Below are positions 45,395-57,512 of a DNA stretch of 64,000 nucleotides, one piece after another. A model generated the notes under the pieces. It was not told where the DNA came from. It searched no databases and was given only the letters and a program-made list of their open reading frames with translations. A program made the translations under genes and the position numbers. The stretch's first letter is position 1. Every line of letters starts with the position of its first letter. The DNA is from Larix kaempferi (lineage: Eukaryota; Streptophyta; Pinopsida; Pinales; Pinaceae): NCBI GenBank assembly GCA_027924585.1, contig BSBM01000809.1:3985001-4049000 (forward strand). The letters run 5' to 3'.

Positions 45395-45905
45395 CACAAA
45401 ACCTCGAAAGAGCATCCCAGGATGTTACGGGTACACAACTCCGACCTGTAGGATCTCCCAGGGCGCTATTACATGTGACCCCACCACAAAACCTCGAAAG
45501 AGCATCTCAGGATGTTACAGGTACACAACTCCGACCTGAAATCTCCCAGGGCACAAATTACATGTGGTCCACCACAAAACCTAGCAAGAGCATCTCAGGA
45601 TGTTACGGGTACACAACTCCGACCTGAAATCTCCCAGGGCACAAATTACATGTGGTCATGGCAAAACCTCAAAAGAGCATCTCAGGATGTTACGGGTACA
45701 CAACTCCGACCTGAAATCTCCCAGGGCCCAAATTACATGCCATAGGACAAAACCTCGCAAGAGCATCTCAGGATGTTATGGGTACACAACTCCAACCTGA
45801 AATCTCCCAGGGCACAAATTACATGTCCTCCCAGAGCAATGTCTCGAAAGAGCATCCCGGGCTGTTACGGGTACACAACTCCGACCTATAGGATCTCCCA
45901 GACAT
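45395..45905 (-). repeat. Copia F 3'-region tandem array, long unit
   Basis: Six units, four of them nearly identical at about 88-92 bp, with AGCATCTCAGGATGTTACGG, GTACACAACTCCGACCTGAA and ATCTCCCAGGGCACAAATTA. The unit has been homogenised in this copy. Confidence 0.85.
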
Positions 45906-45919
45906 GCTCATCTGCACAA

Positions 45920-46570
45920 CCTGATCCACGGCCACAGAGTATCAACCTGATACTCACCATATATCATCCTGATGTACTCATGATCATCCTGATCATCATC
46001 ACTGCAACGTCCTGCTGCATGTCATCTGGAGCAACATCCTGAAGCTCATCATCCATGATCATCCTGATCATCACTACAACATCCTGCTGCATGATCCACC
46101 TGATCATCAATGCATCCACCTGATGCATACCAAGTATCTACCTGATACATATCATCATACATGATCCACCTGATCATCAATGCATCCACCTGATGCATAC
46201 CAAGTATCTACCTGATACATGATACATATCACCATACATTATCCACCTGATCATACAATGTATCCACCTAATACATATACAGATACATGGTCCAAGCATC
46301 CAACATGATGCATATACAAAAATACATACACATGATCCAACCGATCATATCCATCATCCAACATGATGCATACATACATAAATGATCCAACTGATCATAT
46401 CCAGCATCCAACATGATGCGTACATACATACATAAAAATGATCCAACTGATCATATCCAGCATCCAACATGATGCGTACATACATACATAAAAATGATCC
46501 AACTGATCATATCCAGCATCCAACATGATGCGTACATACATACATAAAAATGATCCAACTGATCATATCC
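45920..46570 (-). repeat. Copia F 3'-region tandem array with an exact 56-bp unit
   Basis: ATCCAACTGA starts at 46385, 46441, 46497 and 46553, an exact 56-bp period with near-identical units, preceded by CACCTGATCATC and GATGCATACC repeats. This is the most uniform array of its class in the window. Confidence 0.88.
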
Positions 46571-46681
46571 AAGCAGAAACCAGAACATCATCCTGATGCC
46601 CATTATCCAGTGCTTACATCCATAGCCATGTGAAGGATCCTCCTTCCAACATGCTTGGAATGGCTTCAGCAAATGTGTCCA

Positions 46682-47967
46682 TCACTTCTTCCTCGAAGTG
46701 TCCTCGATCTGAAGAATGCCAAGCCTCTCTCTGAAGTACTCGAACTTCACTCTGGCTAGTGGCTTCGTCAGCACATCTGCAATCTGCTCGTCTATCGCAA
46801 CATACAGAAGCTTCACAGCTCTTCTCTGCACCATATCCCTGATATAGTGATATTTTATCTCTATGTGTTTCAACCTATCATGAAATACTAGGTTCTCGGA
46901 CAGCTTCACACAACTCTAGTTATCACAGAAGATACCAGTAGCCTCCAACGGGAGATCAAATAACTCAGACAGTAGCTTCCGTAGCCATACTGCCTCACAA
47001 CTAGCTAAACGGGCTGCAACATACTCTGCCTCAGCTGTACTTAGTGCTACGCAGGACTGCTTCCTGCTAAACCAAGAGATCACACTTGATCCCATACTGA
47101 AGCAGCACCTAGATGTGCTCTCCCTATCTGTAGCATTGCCAGCCCAATCTAAATCAACATAACCCCGTAGGTTAAACTTTTGATCCTCCTCATACCTGAG
47201 CCCATAATCCACTGTACCCTTCAGGTACCTCAGAACATGCTTTACAGCAACCAGGTGAACACTCCTCGGATCCGTCAGGAACTGGCTCAATTTGTTCACC
47301 GCAAAGCAAATATCTGGTCTCGTGTTCGTCAGGTACATCAAGGACCCAATCATCTGACGATACATAGTGATATCAATTGGCTCAGATGAAGCATCACACT
47401 GACGCTTCAGGTTCGATGCCATAGGTGTGGCCATGGCCTTGCAATTCATCATCCCGAACCTCTTCAAGATCTTTTACTGCATACTTCCCTTGTCCAAGGA
47501 AGATTCCATCTACACTCTACCACACCTCCATGCCAAAAACAAATAGTGCATCATTCCCAAGTTCTTCATCTCGAACTCGGTAGTAAGCTTCCGCTGCGTG
47601 TCATCAATCAATCTATCTTCACCTGATACAAACAGGTTATCCGCATACAAAAGTAGTATCACTGGATTGCCTTCCTCAACCTTGTAGAAAAGATTGGAAT
47701 CCGCTTTATTCTTGGTAAAGCCCAAACTGAGTAGAAAGCTGTCTATCCTACCATACCAAGATCTGCACACATATATGACTACACCATGCTATCTTGAAAT
47801 CCATCTGGTGCATCTTCTATTTCATCACTTTTATATTTCTCAATGCTGCCATCTGCAATATGCTTGATCTGATAGTTGCATTTGGAAGTCATAACAAACT
47901 TCCCTTCACGTCTTGGGATTACATCCCAAACATCATTCTTCATGATCGACGGATCATGGCATTTCAT
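46682..47967 (-). pseudogene. Copia F RT-RNase H remnant
   Basis: RNase H occupies 46682-46909 and 46916-47467 (YVDLDWAGNATDRESTSR, STAEAEYVAARLAS, KHIEIKYHYIRDMVQRR, ADVLTKP) with a CAG-to-TAG stop after FCDN, as in D. RT occupies 47510-47770, with YADN in place of YVDD (LLYADNLFVSGED), as in A. The N-terminal part at 47779-47967 has DPSIMKNDVWDVIPR and the shared deletion SIEKYKSDEIED. Frameshifts lie near 47470 and 47775. Confidence 0.88.
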
Positions 47968-49140
47968 TTCTTCATCCCAGATCCTGGGAACTTCAATATC
48001 TTCAATATCTTCAATAGATATCTTTGTTGCTGGAACAAATGTTGTAGTTCTTCTTTTGTAGGTGAAGATATACGGTCTTTCCTACAAAACAAGTTAAATT
48101 GCATGATTAGAAACATTTCATAATTTTCAGAACAAATTCTTTACACATAAAGAAATATGTCATGCAACCATGCAGTTATCTTAGCCAATGCTTCAATACA
48201 ACATTTATCCATGTTCCGTAACTTTCTAGATGCCTTCCAATCTCTACCAGAACATTGTTAAGAGTGTGCACAACTCCCAACATGTCAGCAAAGAGGTTTC
48301 ATTCTAGATAAGTAGCAATGGAATGTTGTACAGTGCCATAGGCCACTTACCCATGTGAATTAGTAGTATACTGTTCATTAATGCAACTATTCTAATATGC
48401 ACAATACATATCCTAAGTCTAGGAACGTGAGCATATACATCATTGAACAATTTTACTTAAACAAACAAATATGCAAGAAATTAAAATACTTATCTTTGTT
48501 TGTTCGTTGGGTGGACTCCCTCTGAGTCTTTGCTTCCTTGCAGGAGCTGCTGGAGTCCTAATCTAAAGTAGCTTCTTCTACACCTTTCTTTTGTGGAATG
48601 TAGAGAGAGATGGTCAACTCCCTCTGAATATCTGCATCCTTGTATAAATCACTGGAGTGTACTCCCTCTTGATCTTTGCTTCCTGGATTACCTGTTCTTG
48701 AACTCATATTCATCCTTGGTCCCTACACATGCTTATTAGTATCATGATTGTGTTATCCTTGTGAACTCATATAAAATCATACATTCATTAATATATTATT
48801 AAAACACAATAATCTCAAGCATGTATAGTCATGATCATTTCAAACAAAAATAATAAGCATTAGAATTCAAGGTTTATGTAGTATTCTTATGGTTGGTCAA
48901 ATCATAAGAAGCATAACATGTCTAAACCTATAATTACTCAAACCTATGACTATTCGGGTTAGTTGAATCATCAAACAAGATAAGAGATATAATATGCATA
49001 AAATCATGATTATTCAAACTTATGACTTCATGAATAATCATTATCAACAACACAACAATATAAGATCCTAAACCAAGGTAGGATTCTAGCTTGATATAGG
49101 AAAAACATACCTGGATTAGCATGCTACCTAGTTTATGTCT
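47968..49140 (-). other. Copia F degenerate interior
   Basis: Homologous to the interiors of A, D and G, with remnants of the integrase region near 48500-48700 and no intact domain. Confidence 0.7.
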
Positions 49141-49705
49141 AACATACCCGCATAATGTCTTCTTGTTCTTCTTCAATGACTTGTGCTAGTAACCTGTATA
49201 TCTCATAGGTTAACTATTACAAAATCAAGTTATACATACCTCGTAAATGGATCTTCTATGAGATCCATGACAGTGGATGAATCTTTGTCCTCATGTTATC
49301 ATGATCATATGTTCTTGGACCAGAACATGATTTGTATTTCTTGGTGTACCTTTCATGTTAGTAGACAACATAAACCTCATACAACACCATAATGTATTAG
49401 TACAATCATAAGTGTCAACACCCTAACCAATGAAAATCTTCTATCATGCATTCATAATTTTGTTAAGGTGATACGACAGATCTAAAATCAAGATTGTACT
49501 AACCATAATAACATGAAGACAAACATGCCATAAACTTAATCATGAACAAATATTGAAACATACCTCGATGAGTCATACCTATCGAGATCGCTTGTAAGCT
49601 TCTTATGTAAGGCCTTAGCCTCGTCTCCCTCTGAAACAGGAACTTCTTCACTCATGCAGATGATCAATCCATCTTCTTCTAGGATTAACCCAATCCACTT
49701 GATTT
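49141..49705 (-). pseudogene. Copia F gag remnant interrupted by a GT-AG block
   Basis: The frame from about 49705 reads QIKWIGLILEEDGLIICMSE and EGDEAKALHKKLTSDLDRYD, then SSR at the donor. The block 49563-49194 follows, and after the acceptor comes LLAQVIEEEQ-like sequence. Codon content around the junction equals that of A. Confidence 0.78.
49194..49563 (-). other. Intron-like GT-AG block in Copia F
   Basis: The 370-bp block has donor CATCGAG/GTATGT and acceptor ATACAG/GTTACTAG on the minus strand. Removing it gives the exact sequence across 7616/7617 of Copia A. Confidence 0.8.
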
Positions 49706-51029
49706 GCAAGAACTGGAACTAGAGCTGGATAAGGGTTTGTCAGAGAAATCCCAAAAATTCAAACTTTGAATTTCAAACTTCCGAAAGGATAGAAATATGC
49801 GCCTTGATGAGCTGATCAAACTGGTATATTCAAAATTTGAAAACTGCAAAGTTTCACTCCTCAATTTTGCCTTTGAAACTTTCAGATTCACTGGACATGA
49901 CCCTAAACTGGGGTTTGATGAAGCCCACTCTTCTGCCCAATCAAAAAGTTTGATGCAAAGCTCTAAGCTTCTATTTTTCTGAGGAGCTTCCAGCCATGGT
50001 CACAGATTTCAAAAATTCCCATTTTTACAGAAGCCCTAATTTTCCACTTTTCTGATCAAAGTCCTGAACTAGGGTTTGATCAAGCCCAGCCTTCTGCCCA
50101 ACCAAAAATTCTGATCTTGGTCTCTAAATTTCTATTTTGATGAGTAGCATCCATCCGTGGTCTCCGATTACAAAAATTCCAACTTTCTTCAAAGCCCTAA
50201 ATTCCGGAAACCATGAATGAAGGTACTCAAAAATAATTATGTTTTGACAGAAATATGTACCTGATTGTTTCTGGTGTAACTCTGAACCTTTTGATCCACA
50301 GGGTCTGAAAACATTTTATGAGATAGCCTGACCTGTTATCTTTCCATCCTGACAGGTCTGACCTCAATTGGATTCTCTGAGAGAGAGTTATGCCAAATGT
50401 CACAACGTGGCCTGTTTTGGGATAAAACAAGAGAGCGAACTTGTATGGTGTGCCACGTGTCACTATTTGAACTTCAGCCTCTGAAAAAGTTTCCTAAGAT
50501 AGATCGGCCTGTTATATTTCCATCCTGATAGGTCTGACCTCAATTGGACTTTCTGAGAGAGAGTTATGCCAAGTGTCGCAACGTGACCTATTTATGGGAT
50601 AATACAGGAGGGCGAACTTGTACGGAGTTCCACGTGACACTGGTGAAACTTCGGCCTCTGAAAAAGTTTTCTAAGATAGTACAGTTTGTTTACTACCTGT
50701 CACTTTTTAGGAAATTTCATTTGGATCTTCCTAGCCCAAGTTATGACCTTTTCCCCAAGGTCACCTGATTTTGACTCAGATCTGGAAGAGGCAAAAACCC
50801 TATATTGCACAGATCATAAATCACAAAGTACAACGAATTAGAGGTTTTCCTTTGGACACAAGGTACCTGGAGATTTAATATTCATCCTGTAACAATTTTA
50901 GATCCGAAAACTTCACCAAAACGTATTTATAGCGAAAGTGCTACGATGACTGGTTTTTGCTATATCAAACCCTAGCATCGTAAGTGCAACGAGTGTCATA
51001 CATGCCATATCATGCCTTCTTTCAGGCTA
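49706..51029 (-). other. Copia F untranslated leader with two G-boxes
   Basis: Tandem units of about 180 bp carry CACGTG at 50454-50459 and 50631-50636, both intact here. Otherwise it is homologous to the leaders of A, D and G. Confidence 0.75.
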
Positions 51030-51041
51030 GCTCTAATACCA
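51030..51041 (-). promoter_or_regulatory. Copia F primer-binding site
   Basis: The minus strand reads TGGTATTAGAGC, one transition away from the standard site. Confidence 0.88.
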
Positions 51042-51648
51042 TGTTAAATTTTTCAGAATTTACTTCAATCTGATCTAGGATCTTAACTAAGAGAACAACA
51101 TGTACAGCATATCTACAGCATATCAATCATGGAGACAATAATGCAAGCACACAAGAGACACAAAGATTTACTTGGGGAAAACCATAAAGGTGAAAAACCC
51201 CAATAACTTCCTCAGAGATAGATAGAGAAATGATACAGCCAACCAAGAGAGATAGACATAACCTAGCAGCAGATCCTCCTCCTCCATAAGTGCGCCACTC
51301 CTCCTTGAGTGCATGAGTGAGAAGTGAGTGAGCAAATAGAGTGCCTCCCGCACTCTATTTATACTTGACTTGACTTGCCTTTTTACCTAACTCATGTAGG
51401 CTCGAACTTAACCACATAATATAATGTTGACTAGGCCGACCCCCAATAGGGTGGTCTAATAACCCTTTGACCCACATGACTTATACAGGGCCGACCCCAA
51501 ACAAGGTGGTCTAATAACCCATCAAGTATAAGTTACGACACTTACAATATAAATGACGACACTTCTGTATAGAGGAATAATAACATCTCTATAGGAATAC
51601 AATATACATATATGTGAAATACATTCCGAAGTTACATATACATCAACA
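51042..51648 (-). repeat. Copia F 5' LTR
   Basis: The 607-bp LTR has TG and CA ends and the TATAAATAGAG box near 51352-51362. Confidence 0.93.
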
Positions 51649-51686
51649 TGTAAAGAATACTAACCCCTTCTTTGTAGAGTGCAACC

Positions 51687-51855
51687 TTAAAGGAAAGGAG
51701 TGAGAGATATTTTATTTTCCTTAGTGAAATTGTGTTGGTCCTCCAACACATCAAATTGTTTGAGTAATTCTTGGGCGAGTCCATACTTGCTTGAGTCTTT
51801 TGACATTAATTTGTGCTTACCATCCACATATAATATGTCAAAAAAGTATTTTTCT
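51687..51855 (-). CDS. Possible terminal exon, unknown gene
   Basis: The minus strand has an open stretch of about 55 codons ending TAA at 51687-51689: KYFFDILYVDGKHKLMSKDS, SKYGLAQELLKQFDVLEDQH, NFTKENKISLTPFL. Composition and lack of stops look coding. It has no ATG at its start, but an acceptor-like AAACAG precedes it. I do not recognise the family. It may be the last exon of a host gene or another element cut off by Copia F. Confidence 0.3.
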
Positions 51856-52354
51856 GTTTTGTTTTAAAATGAAATCTACTAACGTTAAAGAATAATGTTA
51901 GTTGGAATTCTTAGCTATTCTAGATATAATTGCTCTCCATTGATTATTTCTAGCTAAAAATATAGAAATTTAATCCTAGGGCTTATCATACAAATTTCAT
52001 ATTTATTTATCTTAAGTCCCTTGGATTCAAAGATTAATATTAAGTGGAATTGGAATATCGTGCAAAAATTAATATCTAGACTCTTGAATTGGAACTTTGT
52101 GCAAAAATTCCAATGCCTCTCAACGGTGATGGTGACACCATGGGAATGATGAGGATGAAGGTTATAATTATGGTAGCAATGGGAATCATGCTGATTGTGG
52201 CAACATGGGCATGAGAAGTATGGTGGTAACATTGATGGTGGTAATGGGCATGGTGCTGATGAATCATGATGGTCATGGCGCAATGAGAATGGGGATGGTG
52301 ACTATAAACATCGGGATGGCATTATGGTGAAAATGACCTAAATGTCCTATAGAG
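51856..52354. repeat. Spacer with a GGT-rich degenerate minisatellite
   Basis: From about 52118 to 52330 the plus strand repeats ATGGTGGTAATGGGCATGG-like phrases with no fixed period. Nothing recognisable lies at 51856-52117. The last bases before 52355 (CTATAGAG) are the left flank of H1. Confidence 0.55.
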
Positions 52355-53091
52355 TGTTTTTGCTTGGTTTTTCACCCAAGCATGTGCTAATGTGCACCTA
52401 CTAACTTGTAGTAGCAATTTAGATTAAATAGTAAAAGTAAATAAATGTAAAACAATAAATCTGATCTAACATGTACAATAAAATAACTATAGATTAAAAA
52501 AAATAAACAAAATAGATCCATGAGAGACATAAATGAAAACTTTAATATTTTCTATTACCTCAAAGGGTGAGGATGGTTGAGCTTGAGTAGCTACAATGGT
52601 GAGGTGCTCCAAAGCTCCAATGATCTCTTCTTCTCCAAGATGCTAATGAGGATCTTCAAACTCAAAAAGGAGGCAAAGGCTCTCAAGAAATAATTTGGCA
52701 GCATAAGGATAGGATAAAAGTGGATGAATAGTGAAGAGCCCCTATCACCTTTTTATAGCTTTTGGGTGATGCAAAATACAACCATGGTTTAAGGAAACCA
52801 ATGGTATTGCTAAAAAATGGTTTAGGTTTCTTTTTCCTCTTTTTCCCTCTGTTTCCTTTTTTGAATATATTTTGAGTTTTATTCCCTTTTAATTGAGTTT
52901 TGGGGATTTTTGACCCTTTTTTAGGGTTTTTTGTATTTTTGAGGAAAAATAAATATTTTGAGGAGAAAAAGATGGATTTTGGTCTTTTTGGTGACATTTT
53001 GAAGGTTTTAGAGGCTAAAATGGTAGGAAAAGTGGAAAATGGGACAAGTGAATAGGGAAATGAGCTAATGAGCACTTTTTGGGTGTTAACA
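52355..53091 (-). repeat. H1 LTR, 3' end of a Tat/Ogre-like gypsy
   Basis: The repeat is 737 bp. On the minus strand it starts TGTTAACACCCAAAAAG and ends CACCCAAG plus a diverged tail. It is about 85-90 percent alike by eye to 62736-63500. A moderately purine-rich CATCAGGGGGCTATC lies directly upstream, fitting a polypurine tract. An open frame of 239 codons (52683-53402) crosses the LTR boundary and is discussed in the findings. Confidence 0.75.
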
Positions 53092-53922
53092 GATAGCCCC
53101 CTGATGTGTGAGGGTAGGAGCTCATTGTATGGCCGATAGATATCATAGTTTCTTTGTCTTCTTTCCAGGGGTTTGGAGGAGAGAAGAGAATGATTGGAGA
53201 CTAGATCAATGGTCCCATGCGAACTGCAAAAACTGAAAATACATGGCCTCAAAATGAATGAGGGATAATCTCTAATATATGGACGCAGCGGGCATACCCA
53301 TGCTCGTATCAATATATACAAAATAATAATAATATGGTCTAATGGGACCTGGAGAATACATGGACAACTGTTGTGTACATCATAATGGTCCAAAGGGGAC
53401 ACAATGTTGGGACATACTCATGTTCATAACATGACTGATATGAAGAACTGATACACTGGAAAAAACAATAGTCACTCTGAATGTGGTATCAGAAGTGTTG
53501 ATGAATTGCTGGATATGAAGGTATCTAACAACTGGATGGATTCAGTAACTTTGATTATGAATCTCAAGGGTGCACTGAACTGTATCTAAATTGTGTACTC
53601 GAGGAAGTATATAACTGGGGTACTTCCAAATACTGTTGCCAAGCGTAGCCGGGATATCCATAGGAACATATAACCGGTTGTTCCTAAAGTAGACTCACCA
53701 ATGTGCTAGAGTCAAATTACATCCGGGGTCTTCAACTTATAACTGAAAGGATCGATACCCTCTACAAATCTCAACAATGCGATCAAAGTGTTGATGTCGA
53801 GCATGTGAGAAACAATCATTTGGAGAGGCACTAAGGACTCCCTTCAAAATGATCCGTAGGCACTCACCACTAATGGTGATGAGTCCAACGCACAAGGACC
53901 TCTGGGTCTATCCTCTGGAATA
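53092..53922 (-). other. H1 interior next to its 3' LTR
   Basis: Homologous to 63501-64000 of H2. No pol domain is seen. GAATA at 53918-53922 is the Copia G target duplication. Confidence 0.6.
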
Positions 53923-54524
53923 TGTTGATGTATATGTAACTTCGGAATGTATTTCACATATATGTATATTGTATTCCTATAGAGATGTTATTATTCCTCT
54001 ATACGAAAGTGTCATCATTTATATTGTAAGTGTCGTAACTTATACTTGATGGGTTATTAGACCACCTTATTGGGGTTGGCCCTGTATAAGTCATGTGGGT
54101 CAAAGGGTTATTAGACCACCCTAGTGGGGGTCGACCCAATCAACATTATGTTAAGTGGTTAAGTTGAGGCCGACCTAGTTGAGTAAAGGTCAAGTCAAGT
54201 TAGTGTATAAATAGAGAGTGTGTCTCTCTCATTTTAGACATTCTATTCTCTCACTCACACTTGGGAGAGTGGCACACTTGTGGAGGAGGAGGCTCTGCTG
54301 CTAGGAGAAGACTATCTCTTGTATTCTGGTTGTGTCATTACTCTATCTATCTCTGAGGAAGTTATTGGGGTTTTTCACCTTTATGGTTTTTCCCAAGTAA
54401 ACTCTGTGTCTCTTGTGTGCTTGCATTATTGTCTCCATGATTGATATGCTGTAGATTTGTTGTACATGTTGTTCTCTCAGTTAAGATCCTAGATCAGATT
54501 AAAGTAAATTCTAAAAATTTAACA
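53923..54524 (+). repeat. Copia G 5' LTR
   Basis: TGTTGATGTATATG to AAAATTTAACA. The TATA box TATAAATA is at 54206-54213. Upstream lie two copies of GGTTATTAGACCACC, a possible enhancer repeat present in all family LTRs. The leader primer site follows directly. Confidence 0.95.
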
Positions 54525-54536
54525 TGGTATCAGAGC
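54525..54536 (+). promoter_or_regulatory. Copia G primer-binding site
   Basis: TGGTATCAGAGC directly after the 5' LTR. Confidence 0.95.
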
Positions 54537-55861
54537 TAGCCTGAAAGAAGGCATGATATGGCATGCATGACACTTGTTGCACTTACGATGCTAGGGCTTG
54601 ATATAGCAAAAACCAGTCATCATAGCACTTTCGCTATAAATCTGTTTTGGCAAAGTTTTCGGATCTGAAACTTTTACAAGTCGAATATCAGATGCCCATG
54701 TACCTTGTATCCAAACGACAACCTCTAATTCATTGTAATTTGTGATTTATGATCTGTATAATATAGGGTTTCTACCTCTTCCAGATCTGAGTCAAAATCA
54801 GGTGACCTTGGGAAAAAGGTCATAACTTGGGATAGGAAGCTCCAAAGGAACTTTTGTAAAAAGTGACAGCTATTACACAGACTATACTATCTCAAGAAAA
54901 ATTTTCAGAGGCTGAAGTTGAACCAATGACACGTGGAACTCTATACAAGTTCGCTCTCCTGTATTATCCCATAAACAGGTCACGTTGTGACACTTGGCAG
55001 AACTCTCCCTCAGAGCATTCAATTGAGGTCAAACCTATCAGGATGGAAAGATAACAGGTCGGGCTATCGCAGAAAAGAAAAAATGTTCAGAGGCCAAAGT
55101 TGAAACAGTGACACGTGGCATGCCATACAAGTTCACTCTCCTGTATTATCCGATAAATAGGTCATGTTGCGACACTTGGCATAACTCTCTTTAAGGGAAT
55201 CTAATTAAGGTCAGACCTGTCGCGATGGAAAGATTATAGGTCGGGCTATCTCAGAAAAAAATTTCAAACCCTGTGGATCAAAAATTTTGGAGTTACACCA
55301 GAAACAATCAGGTACATATTTCTGTCAAAACATAATTATTTTTTAGTACCTTCATTCATGGCTTCTGGAATTTAGGGCTTTCGAGAAAGTTTGAATTTTT
55401 GTAATCAGAGACTATGGCTGGATGCTACTCATCAAAATCAAAATTTAGAGACCAAGATCAGATTTTTTGGTTGGGAAGAAGGCCGGGCTTGATCAAACCC
55501 CAGTTCGGGACTTTGATCGGAAAGATGGAAAATTAGGGCTTTTGCAAAAATTGGAATTTTGGAAATCTGTGACCATGGCTGGAAGCTCGTTAGAAAAATC
55601 AAAGATTAGAGTTTTGAATCAAATATTTTTGTTGGGTGAAGCTCCGAGAAATTCAAACCCTAATTCAGGGTCCTCCCGAGTGAATCCGTAAATCTAAAAG
55701 GCAATTTTGAGGGGTGAAACTTTGCAGTTTTCAAATTCCGAATATACCAACTTGATCAGCTCATCAAGGTGCATATTTCTATCCTTTTGGAAGTTTGAAA
55801 TTCAAAGTTTGAATTTTTGGGGTTTCTTTGACAAACCCTAATCCAGATCCAGGTCCAGTTC
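54537..55861 (+). other. Copia G untranslated leader with two G-boxes
   Basis: Two tandem units carry GACACGTGG with CACGTG at 54930-54935 and 55112-55117, 182 bp apart. The frame at 55467-55691 corresponds to interrupted frames in other copies and is not taken as coding. Confidence 0.75.
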
Positions 55862-56005
55862 TTGCAAATCAAGTGGATTGGGTTAATATTAGAAGAAGAT
55901 GGATTGGTCACCTACATAAGTGAAGAAGTTCCTGTTTCAGAGGGAGATGAGGCTAAGGCCTTTCATAACAATATTACAAGCAATTTTGACAGGTATGGCT
56001 TATAG
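55862..56005 (+). pseudogene. Copia G gag remnant
   Basis: The frame reads LQIKWIGLILEEDGLVTYIS, EEVPVSEGDEAKAFHNNITS and NFDRYGL, then TAG at 56003-56005 on the edge of the GT-AG block. It aligns with about the first quarter of the Copia B gag (IGLILEENELDSYIKED and EDEEAKILHKKN). No start codon is kept, since the position of Met in A and D (MQIKW) is Leu here. The rest of gag and the zinc knuckle are missing. Confidence 0.8.
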
Positions 56006-56346
56006 GTATGTTTCATGGTTAAGTTTATCATATGTTTGTGTTCATATCATTACAGTACAATCTTGATTAATTACTAGACTTGTCGTATCACCTTAATAGA
56101 AGATATTCATTGATTAAAGTTTTGACACTTATGAATGTACTAATGCATTGTGATGTTGTATAAGGTTTATGTTGTTCTCTAACATAAAAGGTACACCAAG
56201 AAAGACAAATCATGTTCTACTTCAAGAACATATGATCATGGTGACATGAAGACAAAGATTCATCCATTGTCATGGATCAAATAGAATATCTACTTACGAG
56301 GTATGTATAACTTTGTTCTACAATGGTTAACTTATGAGACATGCAA
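56006..56346 (+). other. Intron-like GT-AG block in Copia G, acceptor changed
   Basis: About 341 bp with donor ATAG/GTATGT. The acceptor reads ATGCAAG where D has ATGCAGG, so the AG is displaced or lost. Then TTACTAGCACAAGTCACTGA follows as in A, D and F. Confidence 0.7.
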
Positions 56347-57512
56347 GTTACTAGCACAAGTCACTGAAGAGAACCAGAAGACATTATGCGGGTATGTTAG
56401 ACATATCTAGCTAGCATGCTAATCCAGGTATGTTTTTCCTATATCAAGATAGAATCCTACCTTGTGTTAGGATCTTATACTGTTGTGTTGTTGATAATGA
56501 TTATTCATGAAGTCATAGGTTTGAATAGTCATGGCTGTATATATATTATGTTTCTTACCATGATTGATGATTCAACTAACTAGAAGAGTCCTATGACCAA
56601 ATAAGAATGTGTATGAGTAAAAGAAGACTTCCCTGAAACCTTGAATACTAATGTTTATTATCTGTGAATGATCATGAATATACATGTTTAAGATTATTGT
56701 GTTTTGATAGTATTAAGATTATACTAATAAATGTGTGATTATGTATGAGACCTCAAGGATAACAAAATGATGATACTAATAAGCATGCATAGTGATTAAG
56801 GATGGATGTAAGTTCAAGGACAAGTAATCCAGGAAGCAAAGATCAAGAGGTAGCACACTCCAGTTGTTCCTACAAGAAAGCAAAGAAGCACATTTCAGTA
56901 GTTTCTGCAAGGATGCAGATATTTAGAGGGAGTTGACCACTTCTCACAATCCACATAAGAATGGAGTTGCAGAAAAGAAGCAAAGACTGAGAGGGAGTCA
57001 ACCCAACAAACAAACAAAGATAAGTATTTGAATTGTCATTACTTGCATATTTTATTGTTTAAATAATATTGTTCAATAATGTATATACTGATGTTCCTAG
57101 AATTAGGTTGTGTATTATGCATATTAGAATAGTTGCATTGATGAACAATATACTACTAATATGCATGGGTAAGTGGCCTATGGAATTGTACGACATTCCA
57201 TTGCTACTTATCTAGAATGAAACCTCTTTGATGACATGTTGGGAGTTGTGCACACTCTTAACAATGTTCTGGTAGAGATTGGAAGGCATCTAGAAAGTTA
57301 TGGGATATGGATAAATGTTGTATTGAAGCATTGGCTAAGATAATTGCATGATTGTATGACATATTTCTTTATGTGTAAGAATTTGTTCTGAAAACTATGA
57401 GATGTTTTCTAATCATGCAATTTAACTTGTTGTGTAGGAAAGATCGTATGCCATCATCTACAAAAGAAGAACTACAACATTTGTTCAGCAACAAAATTAT
57501 CTATTGAAGATA
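56347..57512 (+). other. Copia G degenerate interior
   Basis: Homologous to 6406-7552 on the other strand. Near 56880-57000 the integrase-derived segment GGAGTTGACCACTTCTCACA, then AATGGAGTTGCAGAAAAGAA is still recognisable (compare NGVAERKN in B). No domain is intact. Confidence 0.7.

Larger units (their letters stand above)
44549..51648 (-). mobile_element. Copia F, non-autonomous, left end truncated
   Basis: The full 5' LTR is 51042-51648 (607 bp). The 3' LTR (about 44555-45135) lacks its outer 26 bp, joining a broken satellite unit at about 44550. The right flank TGTAA has at most a partial match (TGTA) on the left, and the right flank is not satellite. Contents match A, D and G: leader, gag remnant with GT-AG block, RT and RNase H remnant, and two tandem arrays. 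Confidence 0.9.

Noticed and set aside
51954-52283. 109-codon His-rich minus-strand frame
   Set aside because: It is the antisense reading of a GGT/ATG-rich low-complexity stretch.
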